DNA from: Candidatus Kuenenia stuttgartensis
GTDB lineage: Bacteria > Planctomycetota > Planctomycetia > Planctomycetales > Planctomycetaceae
Assembly: GCA_945906725.1 (NCBI GenBank)
Contig: CAMDRI010000002.1
Location: 1-64,000, forward strand
DNA: 64,000 bases
Reading direction: 5' to 3'
The notes under the pieces are model-generated. The model was not told the origin of the DNA. It worked only from the letters and a program-made list of their open reading frames with translations, and made no database searches. Every line of letters begins with the position of its first letter. The stretch's first letter is position 1. Shown one piece after another: positions 12,099 to 20,780 of the stretch. The position numbers were made by a program, and so were the translations under genes.

Positions 12099-13745
12099 TC
12101 AATAACTAAATCTCATCTCTGGCCCTGTCAGCAGCACCCAGACCAATTGTCGGAGGGCGATCATTCGGTCAGTACGGCTTTTCAAAAACTCGTCGAGCGT
12201 GGCTCGCTCGTCGTCGCGCGGCAGTCGCGAGCAGATTGCTTGGACCGCCGCGTCGATCACTTGTTGGTTGTCGCTGAGCGTCTTCAAGTGGCCAACCAGT
12301 CTGTCGCCGGAATCGCGCAGAAACTCGTCTTCAATCCGCTTGCTGTTGCTGAAGAGCAGAGCCTCATCGACCGCGACTTGGAAACTCTCGCCGGGCATCT
12401 CGAAGTGTCCCGCCCAGCCGTTGGCGGCGTTTTCCAACTGCTCGCGACGTTGCACCCATTGCTCGGCCTGATCGAGAGCCGGCCATTGCGTGGGGTTGTG
12501 AGCGGCGATCAACAGCGACAGAGAATACTGACGCGGCGTCAGCGGCTTGACCTTCACGACCGCGAACAGCGCGGCGTCCGGCGGTTGCGAGCCGGCCGAC
12601 CACTCGCTCGATCGCGAGTACGTCTGGCTGAGCACGATGCCGCGAATCAGCCGTTTGAGGTCGTAGTTGTGAGAGACGAGGTCACGCGTCAACCAATCGA
12701 GCAACTCCGGATGCGACGGCGCGTTCGCCGCGTGCAGTTGATCGACTGGATGAATCAATCCTCGACCGAAGAAGCGGTCCCAAACGCGATTGACGATGTT
12801 CCGAGCGAAGAAACGATTGTCCTCGGTTCGCAGAGCGACCTCGACCAGCTTTTCGCGCGGACTGAAAGCCGGCTTCTCCGGCGGCGGGGCGTCGTCCTTC
12901 TGCATCGCCGCTTTGATGACCTCTTCGATCTTCTTCTTATCTTCGTCCGTGCGTTCGACCGCTGGCTCGTCGATGACGGCTCCGGTGAGAAACTCGAACT
13001 TCGCGGTCTGCTCACCCTTGGTGTCGTCCTTGCGCTTCGATTTGAATTTCACCTCGCCGAACGGCCGTTCGCCCAGCAGGTTCTTTTTCGTAACGTAGGT
13101 CCGGCTAAAGAACGCCGCCATGCCGAAGTAGTGATGCTGCTTCCAATCGGGCGTCAGCGGGTGATCGTGACACTTCGCGCAGGTGACGTTGACTCCGAAG
13201 AAAATGATCGCCGTGTCGTTGAGCATGTCATCGAGTTCGCTCGCGCGCGACTTAGTAAACGTCAGCGCGTGCTTGCGGTTCTCGTCGGATTCATCACCGA
13301 CGAGCATGTCGCGAAACATGGCCTCCCACGAGCGGTTCTCTTTGACGGCCCACAGCAGGTACTTCCGAAAGTCGCCGTCGTTCGGCTTGTTCGGCAGCAA
13401 CATCCGGTCGAATTCGTTCCGCTGATGCCAGACAAAATCCGGGCTGGCCATCAGTCGATCAACAAGTTCCACGCGTTTCGTCGCCGAACCGTTTGCAACA
13501 AACCCCTTGGCTTCCTCGGAGGTCGGGATGCGTCCTGCGACGTCGAGCATCAGCCGCCGCAACAGATTCGCGTCATCTGCTTGCGGAACCGGTGAGATCT
13601 TCTCAGCCTCCAACCGCTGATGGATGAACTGGTCGACGACTTGCTCAATCGGCAAATCTGCCGAAGGCAAATCGGCACCGCCTGCCGAGACAATAGTCGT
13701 CAAGAGGCACAAGGCGGACAGATGGATGCGCAGCAAGAATCGCAT
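12099..13745 (-). CDS. DUF1549/DUF1553 protein without PSCyt1 domain
   Basis: This 548-residue protein has a signal peptide (MRFLLRIHLSALCLLTTIVSAGG) and then goes directly into DUF1549 (VVDQFIHQRLEAEKISP). The single CxxCH-type motif is CAKCHDHP near residue 190, consistent with one haem c. DUF1553 begins near VEVALRTEDNRFFARNIVNRVWDRFFG and ends in the family tail LRQLVWVLLTGPEMRFSY. It lacks the N-terminal PSCyt1 domain found in the protein at 1347. The DUF1501 partner is next downstream. The middle is lysine- and glutamate-rich (KKKIEEVIKAAMQKDD), probably a flexible linker. The family has no proven function. Confidence 0.88.
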   Translation of the reverse strand: MRFLLRIHLSALCLLTTIVSAGGADLPSADLPIEQVVDQFIHQRLEAEKISPVPQADDANLLRRLMLDVAGRIPTSEEAKGFVANGSATKRVELVDRLMASPDFVWHQRNEFDRMLLPNKPNDGDFRKYLLWAVKENRSWEAMFRDMLVGDESDENRKHALTFTKSRASELDDMLNDTAIIFFGVNVTCAKCHDHPLTPDWKQHHYFGMAAFFSRTYVTKKNLLGERPFGEVKFKSKRKDDTKGEQTAKFEFLTGAVIDEPAVERTDEDKKKIEEVIKAAMQKDDAPPPEKPAFSPREKLVEVALRTEDNRFFARNIVNRVWDRFFGRGLIHPVDQLHAANAPSHPELLDWLTRDLVSHNYDLKRLIRGIVLSQTYSRSSEWSAGSQPPDAALFAVVKVKPLTPRQYSLSLLIAAHNPTQWPALDQAEQWVQRREQLENAANGWAGHFEMPGESFQVAVDEALLFSNSKRIEDEFLRDSGDRLVGHLKTLSDNQQVIDAAVQAICSRLPRDDERATLDEFLKSRTDRMIALRQLVWVLLTGPEMRFSY

Positions 13746-13935
13746 CGACAGGTCTCGTCAGGAGGGCGGAATTCAGGCGGGAGTTGGCCGAGGTCTGTCG
13801 AATCCTTCCGGCCGGATCTTCGTTGGGGGGCAAGCTACCGTAACACCGAGGAGCCATCAAGCAGTTCCGATGTTATCGACCATGTCTTTGAGAGAACTCA
13901 GTGGGAATTGCCTGCCGGAACTTTCGCGCTGACCG

Positions 13936-16404
13936 TCACCGATTGAACAAGAATTCTTTACTGCTGAGCACGCTCCAATACAAATCTTCGACGGATTGTC
14001 GGCGTTCCTCGGGACTGACGACGCTGAGAATCTCTGACATCCTTTGACGCTCGCGATCCGTCGGGAAGCGACTGAGCGCGGAGAGGAACAGTTCGTCCGC
14101 GAGCTGCTCAGGCGGCAGGTTGGCGTCGAGTTGCTTGCTGAGCCGGTTGTCCTTGGCCTCGAGTTTCTGAATCAGTGTTTCGCCGTTCAGGATGTGCAGG
14201 ACTTGTGTCATGCTCGGTTCGTCCGAGCGTTCGCACTCACAAGTCAGGATGCGTTCGGGACGGCCGAACGTCTTGAGGAAGTCAGAGGCAATGTTGGCAT
14301 CGGGAAGCTGCATCGCTCGTGTGCCAGCGGGGAAATCCTTGAACGCCGTCGGCGACGCGGTCACCTGCGATATGATGTCCAGCAGCACCTCCGCCTTCAG
14401 CCGCTTGGGGTAGTACCGCGAGTAGAACCGCTCGTCCGGTTCGTTGCCTTTGGTCGCTTGGCTGCTGCGCTGATAACTCTGCGAGGTCAAAATCAGCCGC
14501 ATCAGTTTCTTGAGGTCGTAGGAGCGATCTCCACGAACCAAGAATTCCGCGAGCGACGACAGTAATTCCGGGTTGCTTGGCGGGTTCGTCAGCCGCAGGT
14601 CATCGACCTTTTCGACGAGGCCGACTCCGAAAAAGTTCGCCCAGACGCGGTTCACGATCGCACGACTGAAGTACGGGTTGTGCGGCGCGGTGAGCCACGA
14701 AGCGACCGCGATGCGGCGATCTTCGACGGACTCAAAGGTCAGCGGCTGTCCGTCCAGCGGCTTCGGCGGCTGCGGCTTGCCCGTGCGCGGTTGAAGAATC
14801 TCAGACTCGTCGTCCAAGAAGATGACGCGGTGGCCGTCGCCAGAACGGAAATCGCCGCCCCAGCCTTTGCCGCGCACGCGAGCGAACAGACTGGCGAAGC
14901 CGTAGTAGTCGTTGTTGGTCCATTTCTCCAACGGATGGTCGTGACAATGTGCGCATTGAATCGACATGCCGAGGAACGCCATAGAGGTCGTCTCGGCCAT
15001 ATCCAGTGGGTCTTGATGCAGCGAGTAAAAATTCGCGGCTCCGTTGTCGAACGTGCTCCCCTTCGCGAGCACGATCTGGCGGACGAACTCGTCCCACGGC
15101 GTGTTGTCGGCGACGTTCTGGCGGATGAAAGCATAGAACGACTTCAACGCTTGAGGCCGCAGTTTTTCGCCAGACAGCAGCAGCAAATCGGACCACTTGT
15201 AGGCCCAGTAATCGACGAACTCCGGACGAGTCAGCAGTTGATCGACGAGGCGATCACGTTTGTCGGGCGACTCATCGGTGAGAAATGCTCGGACTTCATC
15301 GGCCGTCGGCAGCACGCCGATCGTGTCGAGGAACACGCGGCGCAGGAACTCCGAATCGGAGCAACGCGGCGACGGTGGAATGTTCAAGCTCTTGAGTTTT
15401 CCGAGCACAGAATCGTCGATGAAATTCGACCGCTCGGAATTGGCGAAGAGCGCCGCATCGACCGGCGTTTCATGCGGCGAACTGACCGTCGCGATCACAT
15501 TCTGGCTGAGATACCACGCACTAATGGCCCCCTCGCCTGAGCCGATAATTGTCACCAAACCTCGGTCGTCAACGCTGGCGACGGTTGCATTCGCCGACGT
15601 GAATTTGCACCATCGGGTGACATCCTCGACACGCCCATCCGAGAAGTGCCCGCGCACCACCAGTTGTTGGCTCGCTCCTTTTTTCTGTTGCGAGGCGGTG
15701 GGCAGAATTTCGAGCTGCTTCAGCCGAGCGTCGTCATCGCTTGGCGCTGGGTGCCCAGCCGCGATCCATTCGGCGATGACACGGTATTCCATCGAATCCA
15801 CCTCGAACCGCAGTCCCCCCTTGTGAGGAATCGCGCCCGAGGGCTTTGTCAGCATCAGGCTCCGTCCCGGATCGCTCGGCACGATGCGCCGCCCGCGAGC
15901 TTGCCGAGTCAGCGTCTGGAAATCGGCATCCGGATCGTATCCTCGCAGCGACAATTTGAATCCACCTTTTCCGGCCAAAGCTCCGTGACACGATCCCATG
16001 TTGCAGCCCGATTTCGACAACACCGGCTGCACATGATTCCGAAAACTCCAAGACTGCGGCTGCTCGAATTTCTCAACCGTCACGGTTGCCGTGACTGTTT
16101 GATCGCCGACCTTCGCGGTAATCGTCACCTGGCCGTTGCCGATGGGTACAACGAAGCCGCCTTCGATCTTCACGACCTTCTCGTCAGAAGATGTCATCGT
16201 GACACCATCGGTGATTTGTCCAACCGCTCGCCCGTCAATCGTCGCTTGCACAAGAATCCGCTGACGAGCTTCCGGGCCACTCAACGTGAATTCCGTTGGC
16301 AAGACGACCAGAGACTCCGCCGCATTCAGCCCTTCGACAGCAGAAAGGAGAATGATCGCAACACACAGGACTGACTCTCGAAAGATTCGGAGCATCGTCG
16401 GCAT
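13936..16404 (-). CDS. BIG2-PSCyt-DUF1549-DUF1553 protein
   Basis: From the ATG at 16404 the product has 822 residues with a signal peptide (LRIFRESVLCVAIILLSAVEG). A first Ig-like BIG2 domain follows (about 30-110), then a PSCyt-type segment with GCNMGSCHG near residue 133, a CX4CH rather than CxxCH motif. A second BIG2 domain comes next (about 230-300), then DUF1549 with CAHCHDHP near 482, and DUF1553 to the C terminus (VLSSKEFLFNR). The CX4CH spacing is a feature I recall from this subfamily. A longer frame reaches 16470 but crosses a terminator hairpin, so I reject that start. The gene follows the DUF1501 gene at 16467-17846 but probably has its own promoter in the short gap. Confidence 0.87.
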   Translation of the reverse strand: MPTMLRIFRESVLCVAIILLSAVEGLNAAESLVVLPTEFTLSGPEARQRILVQATIDGRAVGQITDGVTMTSSDEKVVKIEGGFVVPIGNGQVTITAKVGDQTVTATVTVEKFEQPQSWSFRNHVQPVLSKSGCNMGSCHGALAGKGGFKLSLRGYDPDADFQTLTRQARGRRIVPSDPGRSLMLTKPSGAIPHKGGLRFEVDSMEYRVIAEWIAAGHPAPSDDDARLKQLEILPTASQQKKGASQQLVVRGHFSDGRVEDVTRWCKFTSANATVASVDDRGLVTIIGSGEGAISAWYLSQNVIATVSSPHETPVDAALFANSERSNFIDDSVLGKLKSLNIPPSPRCSDSEFLRRVFLDTIGVLPTADEVRAFLTDESPDKRDRLVDQLLTRPEFVDYWAYKWSDLLLLSGEKLRPQALKSFYAFIRQNVADNTPWDEFVRQIVLAKGSTFDNGAANFYSLHQDPLDMAETTSMAFLGMSIQCAHCHDHPLEKWTNNDYYGFASLFARVRGKGWGGDFRSGDGHRVIFLDDESEILQPRTGKPQPPKPLDGQPLTFESVEDRRIAVASWLTAPHNPYFSRAIVNRVWANFFGVGLVEKVDDLRLTNPPSNPELLSSLAEFLVRGDRSYDLKKLMRLILTSQSYQRSSQATKGNEPDERFYSRYYPKRLKAEVLLDIISQVTASPTAFKDFPAGTRAMQLPDANIASDFLKTFGRPERILTCECERSDEPSMTQVLHILNGETLIQKLEAKDNRLSKQLDANLPPEQLADELFLSALSRFPTDRERQRMSEILSVVSPEERRQSVEDLYWSVLSSKEFLFNR

Positions 16405-16414
16405 CTCGGTGTTT

Positions 16415-16447
16415 GAAAAACAAAAAGGGCAAGCACTCGGCTTGCCC
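16415..16447 (-). terminator. Intrinsic terminator of the DUF1501 gene
   Basis: On the minus strand GGGCAAG (16441-16447), a 7-nt loop and CTTGCCC (16427-16433) are followed by TTTTTGTTTTTC. It lies 19 nt past the DUF1501 stop at 16467 and separates that gene from the BIG2-PSCyt gene. Confidence 0.85.
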
Positions 16448-16466
16448 AGAAGAAGCGGCGAGTTGG

Positions 16467-17846
16467 TCAAGCGAATAACTCGGTGATCGGCTTCGTTCCG
16501 AAGTCAACCAGTGGGAACGGCCGGCCGGCGGGACCGGGAAGATGCGTTTCGAGGTTGAAACCAAGGCTGTGGAAGATAGTCGCCACAACTTCCGAAGGGT
16601 TGACCGGACGTTCGGCCGGATAGCCGCCGATCGGATCGCTCTTGCCGATGACTCGGCCCCCCTGCACGCCGCCTCCCGCAAAATACATCGACCAGCATTG
16701 CGGCCAGTGATCGCGACCTCCAGCCGGATTGACGCGCGGCGTGCGACCGAACTCGGCAAGATTACAGACCATCGTGTTGCCGAGCATCCCGCGCTCGTCG
16801 AGGTCTTCAATCAATGCGGCGTAGCCTTGGTCGTACATCGGAGCGACGATGTCGCGCATTCCCTCGATCGACGTGAACGGCTTCGTGCCGTGAATGTCCC
16901 AAGTGATCTCGTCGAAGACGGTCAAGAACGTGTTGACCGTGACAAACCGGACCCCGGCTTCGATCAAACGCCGAGACAACAGACAACTTTGCCCAAATCG
17001 GCTCATGCCGTATTTTTCGCGAACCGCTTTCGGCTCGCGAGTCAGATCGAACGCCGCACGAGCTTGCTCGCTGGTGACCATACGGAATGCAGCCTCGAAG
17101 CTGCTGTCCACGAGCTTTGCGTTTTCGCTCTTCTCGAAATTGTTGACGGTGGTATCGACAACTTCGCGCAGCTTACGGCGGCGATCGAGTCGTACTTCGC
17201 CAATCTGCTTCGGCGGGAGCAGGTCAGGCACGCGGAAGTCCTCCTTCGACGGATCGGCATTCAAAAAGAACGGCGCGTGAGCTTTGCCGAGGAATCCACT
17301 GTCTTGGCCGTGCGGCAAGCCTCCGCCGGTATTGCCCATCGTTTGTGGCATGACGACGTGGGCCGGCAAGTCGGTGCGGCGACCCATCAAGTAGCTCGCC
17401 ACACAACCCGCGTGTGGCGTAATGATGCCGCCGGAGAATAACCGCCCCGTCTGCATCATCTGATGCCCGGTGTCATGCACGGCGGCTCCGCTGTGAAAGC
17501 AGCTTCGGACGATGGAGAACTTGTCCGCGATGGCGGCGTGCTTCGGGAAGATCTCGCTGATCTGGATTTCGGGAGACTTCGTGGCAATCGGCTTGAACGG
17601 CCCGCGAATCTCGGCGGGAGCGTCTGGCTTCGGATCCCAGGTCTCAAACTGACTCGGCGCGCCGAGATTGAAAATCATGATGCAAGAGCGTTCCTCCTTG
17701 CCCTTCTCGACGGCACCGGCCTCTTTCGCTCGAACGGCGTCCGCCAGAGTTAGTCCTGTGGCACCGAGCGCTCCCGCTTGCAAGAAGTCGCGCCGTGTCA
17801 CTCCGTCGCAAGTGTGAGCCGTTCCTTTGCCGGTGAATTGCAGCAT
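16467..17846 (-). CDS. DUF1501 Tat-exported protein
   Basis: This 459-residue protein carries a Tat signal slightly inside the N terminus (VTRRDFLQAGALGATGLTLADAV). Family blocks are SCIMIFNLGAPSQFETWDPKP, VHDTGHQMMQTGRLFSGG, RFGQSCLLSRRLIEAGVRFVTV, MVCNLAEFGRTPRVN and GRDHWPQCWSMYFAGGG. The C-terminal PFPLVDFGTKPI matches the other two DUF1501 proteins. An intrinsic terminator ends its transcript before the BIG2-PSCyt gene, so here the usual partners are adjacent but may be transcribed separately. It has no closely linked gene upstream, where csrA lies beyond another terminator. Confidence 0.9.
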   Translation of the reverse strand: MLQFTGKGTAHTCDGVTRRDFLQAGALGATGLTLADAVRAKEAGAVEKGKEERSCIMIFNLGAPSQFETWDPKPDAPAEIRGPFKPIATKSPEIQISEIFPKHAAIADKFSIVRSCFHSGAAVHDTGHQMMQTGRLFSGGIITPHAGCVASYLMGRRTDLPAHVVMPQTMGNTGGGLPHGQDSGFLGKAHAPFFLNADPSKEDFRVPDLLPPKQIGEVRLDRRRKLREVVDTTVNNFEKSENAKLVDSSFEAAFRMVTSEQARAAFDLTREPKAVREKYGMSRFGQSCLLSRRLIEAGVRFVTVNTFLTVFDEITWDIHGTKPFTSIEGMRDIVAPMYDQGYAALIEDLDERGMLGNTMVCNLAEFGRTPRVNPAGGRDHWPQCWSMYFAGGGVQGGRVIGKSDPIGGYPAERPVNPSEVVATIFHSLGFNLETHLPGPAGRPFPLVDFGTKPITELFA

Positions 17847-17968
17847 GGTGAACTCCGATTGGGCGTGAGTCTGTCAGTTCGGCCGTTCCCTCGCGGTCGC
17901 GGCACGGAGGATTCTCGCATCAGTCGCGGCGGATTCTAACATCAGCCGGATTCGCTCACAGCCCGCGA

Positions 17969-18004
17969 ACAAAAAAAGCGAGCGCCGGTCGCCCGACGCT
18001 CGCT
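17969..18004 (-). terminator. Intrinsic terminator downstream of csrA
   Basis: On the minus strand the stem GCGAGCG (17998-18004) pairs with CGCTCGC (17978-17984), with extra pairing through the GC-rich inner part, and is followed by a run of seven T residues (A7 at 17971-17977 on the plus strand). It lies 43 nt after the csrA stop codon. Confidence 0.85.
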
Positions 18005-18047
18005 CGTCTCATTTAAAGCTCAGAGAACTCACTCCGAGCGACTCGGC

Positions 18048-18251
18048 CTACTCGGCCATACATAGCTCCGCGCGCGATACCCCTTCGATCACGATTCCGT
18101 TTGGACCGCACAGCTCTTCGCGGACGATGTTCATGTCCTTGGGAGCTTCAATTCCCAAACGTACCGCGTTGGGGCCAATCCGAACCACCGTGACGACCAC
18201 CTTGTCGCCAACCAGAACCCGCTCACCGACCTTCCTGGAAAGTACCAACAT
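18048..18251 (-). CDS. csrA: Carbon storage regulator CsrA
   Basis: This 67-residue protein matches CsrA, a homodimeric RNA-binding translational regulator that binds GGA motifs near start codons. It starts MLVLSRKVGERVLVGD and has VVRIGPNAVRLGIEAPKDMNIVREEL, the typical five-stranded core with the RNA-contact Leu/Arg residues at both ends. The C-terminal tail ends ELCMAE. AAGGAG stands about 7 nt before the ATG. A strong terminator follows, and the gene appears to be monocistronic. Its targets cannot be read from the window. Confidence 0.95.
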   Translation of the reverse strand: MLVLSRKVGERVLVGDKVVVTVVRIGPNAVRLGIEAPKDMNIVREELCGPNGIVIEGVSRAELCMAE

Positions 18252-18731
18252 GTCATGTCTCCTTCCTTAGAACCATCCTTGTTTGATCGAGTCGGCTTTG
18301 AAGATCGCCTGCCTAGTTCCACCTCGGACGGCACTTCTCGTTTCGCCCCGATCACGTCGCCAACCTGACAACGTCGGCGGAATGATAACACCCACAAAAC
18401 CAGACCGCCTAGAGCAACCGGCAAAATCCGCCTAGTCGCCCATTAGCCGCAATTCATTGCCGTGACTAGCAGCATGGCGCAAAAACTAGGCACAACAAAC
18501 GCAACGCAGCCCACCAATCCGGCAGTTTATGTGTCCATTCACCTGTGCTCCGGCTACAAATCGTCGTCGGCACCTCCGGCCACGCTCGGTATTGCCCAAC
18601 GTACAGGCGTTTCAACAAGTGCTACACGACTGTCGGCCCACCGCTTGAATCTTTGCGCGATGAGTCGGATGCTACGCACACCTTCGGATTGGCTCGACAG
18701 ATACCGCAAGACACGAAATTGGAGCAGCAGC
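18252..18731. other. Intergenic region between csrA and an oxidoreductase gene
   Basis: About 480 nt between two divergent genes. It should hold the csrA promoter next to 18251 and the promoter of the plus-strand Gfo/Idh gene. Open frames run through it, including an in-frame extension of the oxidoreductase to 18462, but their compositions do not look like real protein. I see no repeat or RNA gene. Confidence 0.5.
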
Positions 18732-19829
18732 ATGGTCCGCATCGGCCTGATTGGCATCGGTTTTATGGGGATGACGCACTTTGAGGCGTCCACAAAACTC
18801 GAGCCCGACGCAACATCTGGTCGGCGCAAAGCGTCCGGCTCTAAGTTGAACGGCGGAGCAATCGTCGCCGTCGCCACACGCGACGCCAAGAAACTGTCAG
18901 GCGACTGGACCTCGATCCAAGGCAACTTTGGGCCACGTGGCAGCCTCATGGACTTGTCGCACGTCTCTGGTTACGCCGACTACAAGAAATTATTGGCCGA
19001 TCCGAACGTCGATCTGGTCGATATCTGCCTGCCAACGGACCAACACGAGTCGGTTGTTCTCGAAGCACTTGCGGCTGGCAAGCACGTACTCGTCGAAAAG
19101 CCGATCGCCACCCAACTTCGCGCCGCGAACCGCATGGTTGGCGCCGCAAATACGGCGGGCAAGCAATTGCTGGTTGGCCAGGTGCTGCCGTTCTTTCCGG
19201 AGTTCGCGTTCGCGACCCAAACCGTTCGAGAGGGCGAGTACGGCAAGCTGCTGGCGGCTCACTTCCGCCGAGTCATCGCTCAGCCGAACTGGTCGAGCGA
19301 TATGAGCGACTTCCGCAAGCTCGGAGGCTGGGGAGTCGATTTACACATCCACGATAATCACTACATCGGCCTGCTGTGCGGAGTGCCGAAGCAGGTCTTT
19401 TCGCGAGGGCTGCTGCAAGAGGGGCTCGTCAATCACGTTCACACGAATTACTTGTTCGACAATCCGAACCTCGCGGTGACGGCCGTCAGCGGTGGCATCG
19501 CGGCGAAGGGACTGGCGTTCGGACACGGCTTTGAGATGTACCTCGAAAAAGCCACTATCGTTTACGACGCCGGGACGTATGCCGGCGAGTGGGTCGTGAA
19601 CCGGCCGCTGACGCTGATCACAAACGATGGCTCCGCCGCAAAGCCTGATCTTCCGAGTGGAACCGACTGGTGCGCTGCGTTCACTGCCGAACTCCAAGCC
19701 GCCGTCGACAGCATCGCGATCGGTCGCGAAGCTCCCGAACTTTCGGGAACGCTCGCGCTGAATGCCTTGCGACTCTGCGAAGCGGAACGACAGAGCATCG
19801 AGAGCGGCAAGATCGTGGATGTCGCCTAA
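18732..19829 (+). CDS. Gfo/Idh/MocA-family oxidoreductase, cytosolic
   Basis: The ATG at 18732 has GGAG 7 nt upstream and gives a 365-residue protein that opens directly with the Rossmann motif MVRIGLIGIGFMGMTHFEA. The longer frame to 18462 is rejected. Downstream are VDLVDICLPTDQHESVVLEAL, KHVLVEKPIATQLRAANRM (catalytic Lys in the EKP motif) and GGWGVDLHIHDNHYIGLLCG, where His residues are in the usual catalytic region. There is no signal peptide. Between helix A and strand 2 (about residues 20-41) sits an unusual stretch, LEPDATSGRRKASGSK, encoded by a palindrome (18797-18846) that related enzymes lack. The substrate is probably a sugar or cyclitol but is not defined. Confidence 0.86.
   Translation: MVRIGLIGIGFMGMTHFEASTKLEPDATSGRRKASGSKLNGGAIVAVATRDAKKLSGDWTSIQGNFGPRGSLMDLSHVSGYADYKKLLADPNVDLVDICLPTDQHESVVLEALAAGKHVLVEKPIATQLRAANRMVGAANTAGKQLLVGQVLPFFPEFAFATQTVREGEYGKLLAAHFRRVIAQPNWSSDMSDFRKLGGWGVDLHIHDNHYIGLLCGVPKQVFSRGLLQEGLVNHVHTNYLFDNPNLAVTAVSGGIAAKGLAFGHGFEMYLEKATIVYDAGTYAGEWVVNRPLTLITNDGSAAKPDLPSGTDWCAAFTAELQAAVDSIAIGREAPELSGTLALNALRLCEAERQSIESGKIVDVA
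18797..18846. repeat. Degenerate palindromic element in a Gfo/Idh gene
   Basis: ACTCGAGCCCGACGC (18797-18811) pairs imperfectly with GCGTCCGGCTCTAAGT (18831-18846) across a 19-nt loop. The right arm contains the CCGGACGC-like core seen inverted near the 3.9-kb element. It encodes an extra 16 to 18 residues in the Rossmann fold. Confidence 0.55.
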
Positions 19830-19836
19830 GTTGTGA

Positions 19837-19915
19837 AGTGCGGTGTGTCAGCACCGCTTTGGATTGACGCGATCGGAATCTCATTCGACCCACAGCGGTG
19901 CTGACACACCGCACT
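19837..19915. repeat. 22-bp perfect inverted repeat
   Basis: Arms 19837-19858 (starting AGTGCGGTGTGTCAGCACCG) and 19894-19915 are exact reverse complements with a 35-nt loop. The element starts 7 nt after the oxidoreductase stop codon and ends 12 nt before the start of the RNase Z-like gene. Confidence 0.9.
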
Positions 19916-19927
19916 CCAAAGCGACAC

Positions 19928-20767
19928 ATGGTTGAAAATCTTCCCGTCCGCACGCACAAGCACAAAGCGTTGACCATTGAAGGTTACTCGCGGGCGGCGG
20001 TGCAGAGTTATTGGCGAGTCCCCGAACTCCGAATCGGCTTCGATATCGGCGGGGCACCGTGGTCATTCACGGGAACGCCGACGGTTTTCATCACGCACGC
20101 CCACCTGGATCACATGGCTGCGCTGCCAGCGTTTGTCGCTCGGCGGCGGATGATGAAGATGGAACCACCGACAATCTATCTGCCGGAGTCGGTGGTCGAA
20201 TCCACCGAACTGCTGCTCAAAGTTTGGCAGCGGCTCGACCGAGGCCGGATGAACTGCAAGCTGGTTCCAGTCAAAGCGGGTGACACGATTGAACTTTCGC
20301 GAGAGCATCTCGTCACGGCCTTCGCGACGACGCACACCGTGCCGTCGCTCGGCTACCTCGTGTGGGAGCGTCGAAAAAAACTGCGTCCCGAATACTTCGG
20401 CATGACGCAGGATCAGATCCGCGACGTCCGACTCTCTGGCAAAGAGGTCTCGTGGGAAGTTCGTACCCCCCTGCTCTGCTACACCGGCGACACGTCACCG
20501 GCCGGGCTCGATGCCGAACCGGATTTATTCAACGCTCAAATCCTGATCACTGAGGTCACGTTCTTCCGGCCGGAGCATCGCAAGGAAAAGATCCACAAGT
20601 TTGGTCACATGCACCTCGACGACATTCTGGAGCGTGCCGCCAAGTTCAAGAACGAACTGCTAATCTTCGGCCACTTCAGCACACGCTACAACGAACGGCA
20701 GTTCGAGAAAGCGCTGCAGCAACGGCTGCCGGCGTCGCTGAAAGACCGTGTCGTCGCGTGGCTCTGA
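19928..20767 (+). CDS. RNase Z-like metallo-beta-lactamase-fold hydrolase
   Basis: From the ATG at 19928 the product has 279 residues. The metal-binding motif is [14 protein letters not shown] (HxHxDH), followed by a later [10 protein letters not shown] block, TGDTSPAG with the bridging Asp, and a final His region ([11 protein letters not shown]). The HTVPSLGY and GHFSxRY blocks match the tRNase Z branch (3' tRNA processing endonuclease), notably forms without an exosite arm. It is somewhat short for full tRNase Z, and the N terminus ([29 protein letters not shown]) resembles plant-like homologues. A general MBL-fold hydrolase is the alternative. The 22-bp palindrome lies just upstream. Confidence 0.8.
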   Translation: MVENLPVRTHKHKALTIEGYSRAAVQSYWRVPELRIGFDIGGAPWSFTGTPTVFITHAHLDHMAALPAFVARRRMMKMEPPTIYLPESVVESTELLLKVWQRLDRGRMNCKLVPVKAGDTIELSREHLVTAFATTHTVPSLGYLVWERRKKLRPEYFGMTQDQIRDVRLSGKEVSWEVRTPLLCYTGDTSPAGLDAEPDLFNAQILITEVTFFRPEHRKEKIHKFGHMHLDDILERAAKFKNELLIFGHFSTRYNERQFEKALQQRLPASLKDRVVAWL

Positions 20768-20780
20768 GGGCAACCAACCA

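Noticed and set aside
12003-12102. Extended N terminus for the DUF1501 protein
   Set aside because: The extra residues are encoded by a 24-bp inverted repeat, and the Tat signal with a proper start lies at 11997.
12147-13595. Plus-strand open frame of 482 residues
   Set aside because: It is fully antisense to the DUF1549/DUF1553 gene, which shows clear family motifs. Long antisense frames are common in GC-rich DNA.
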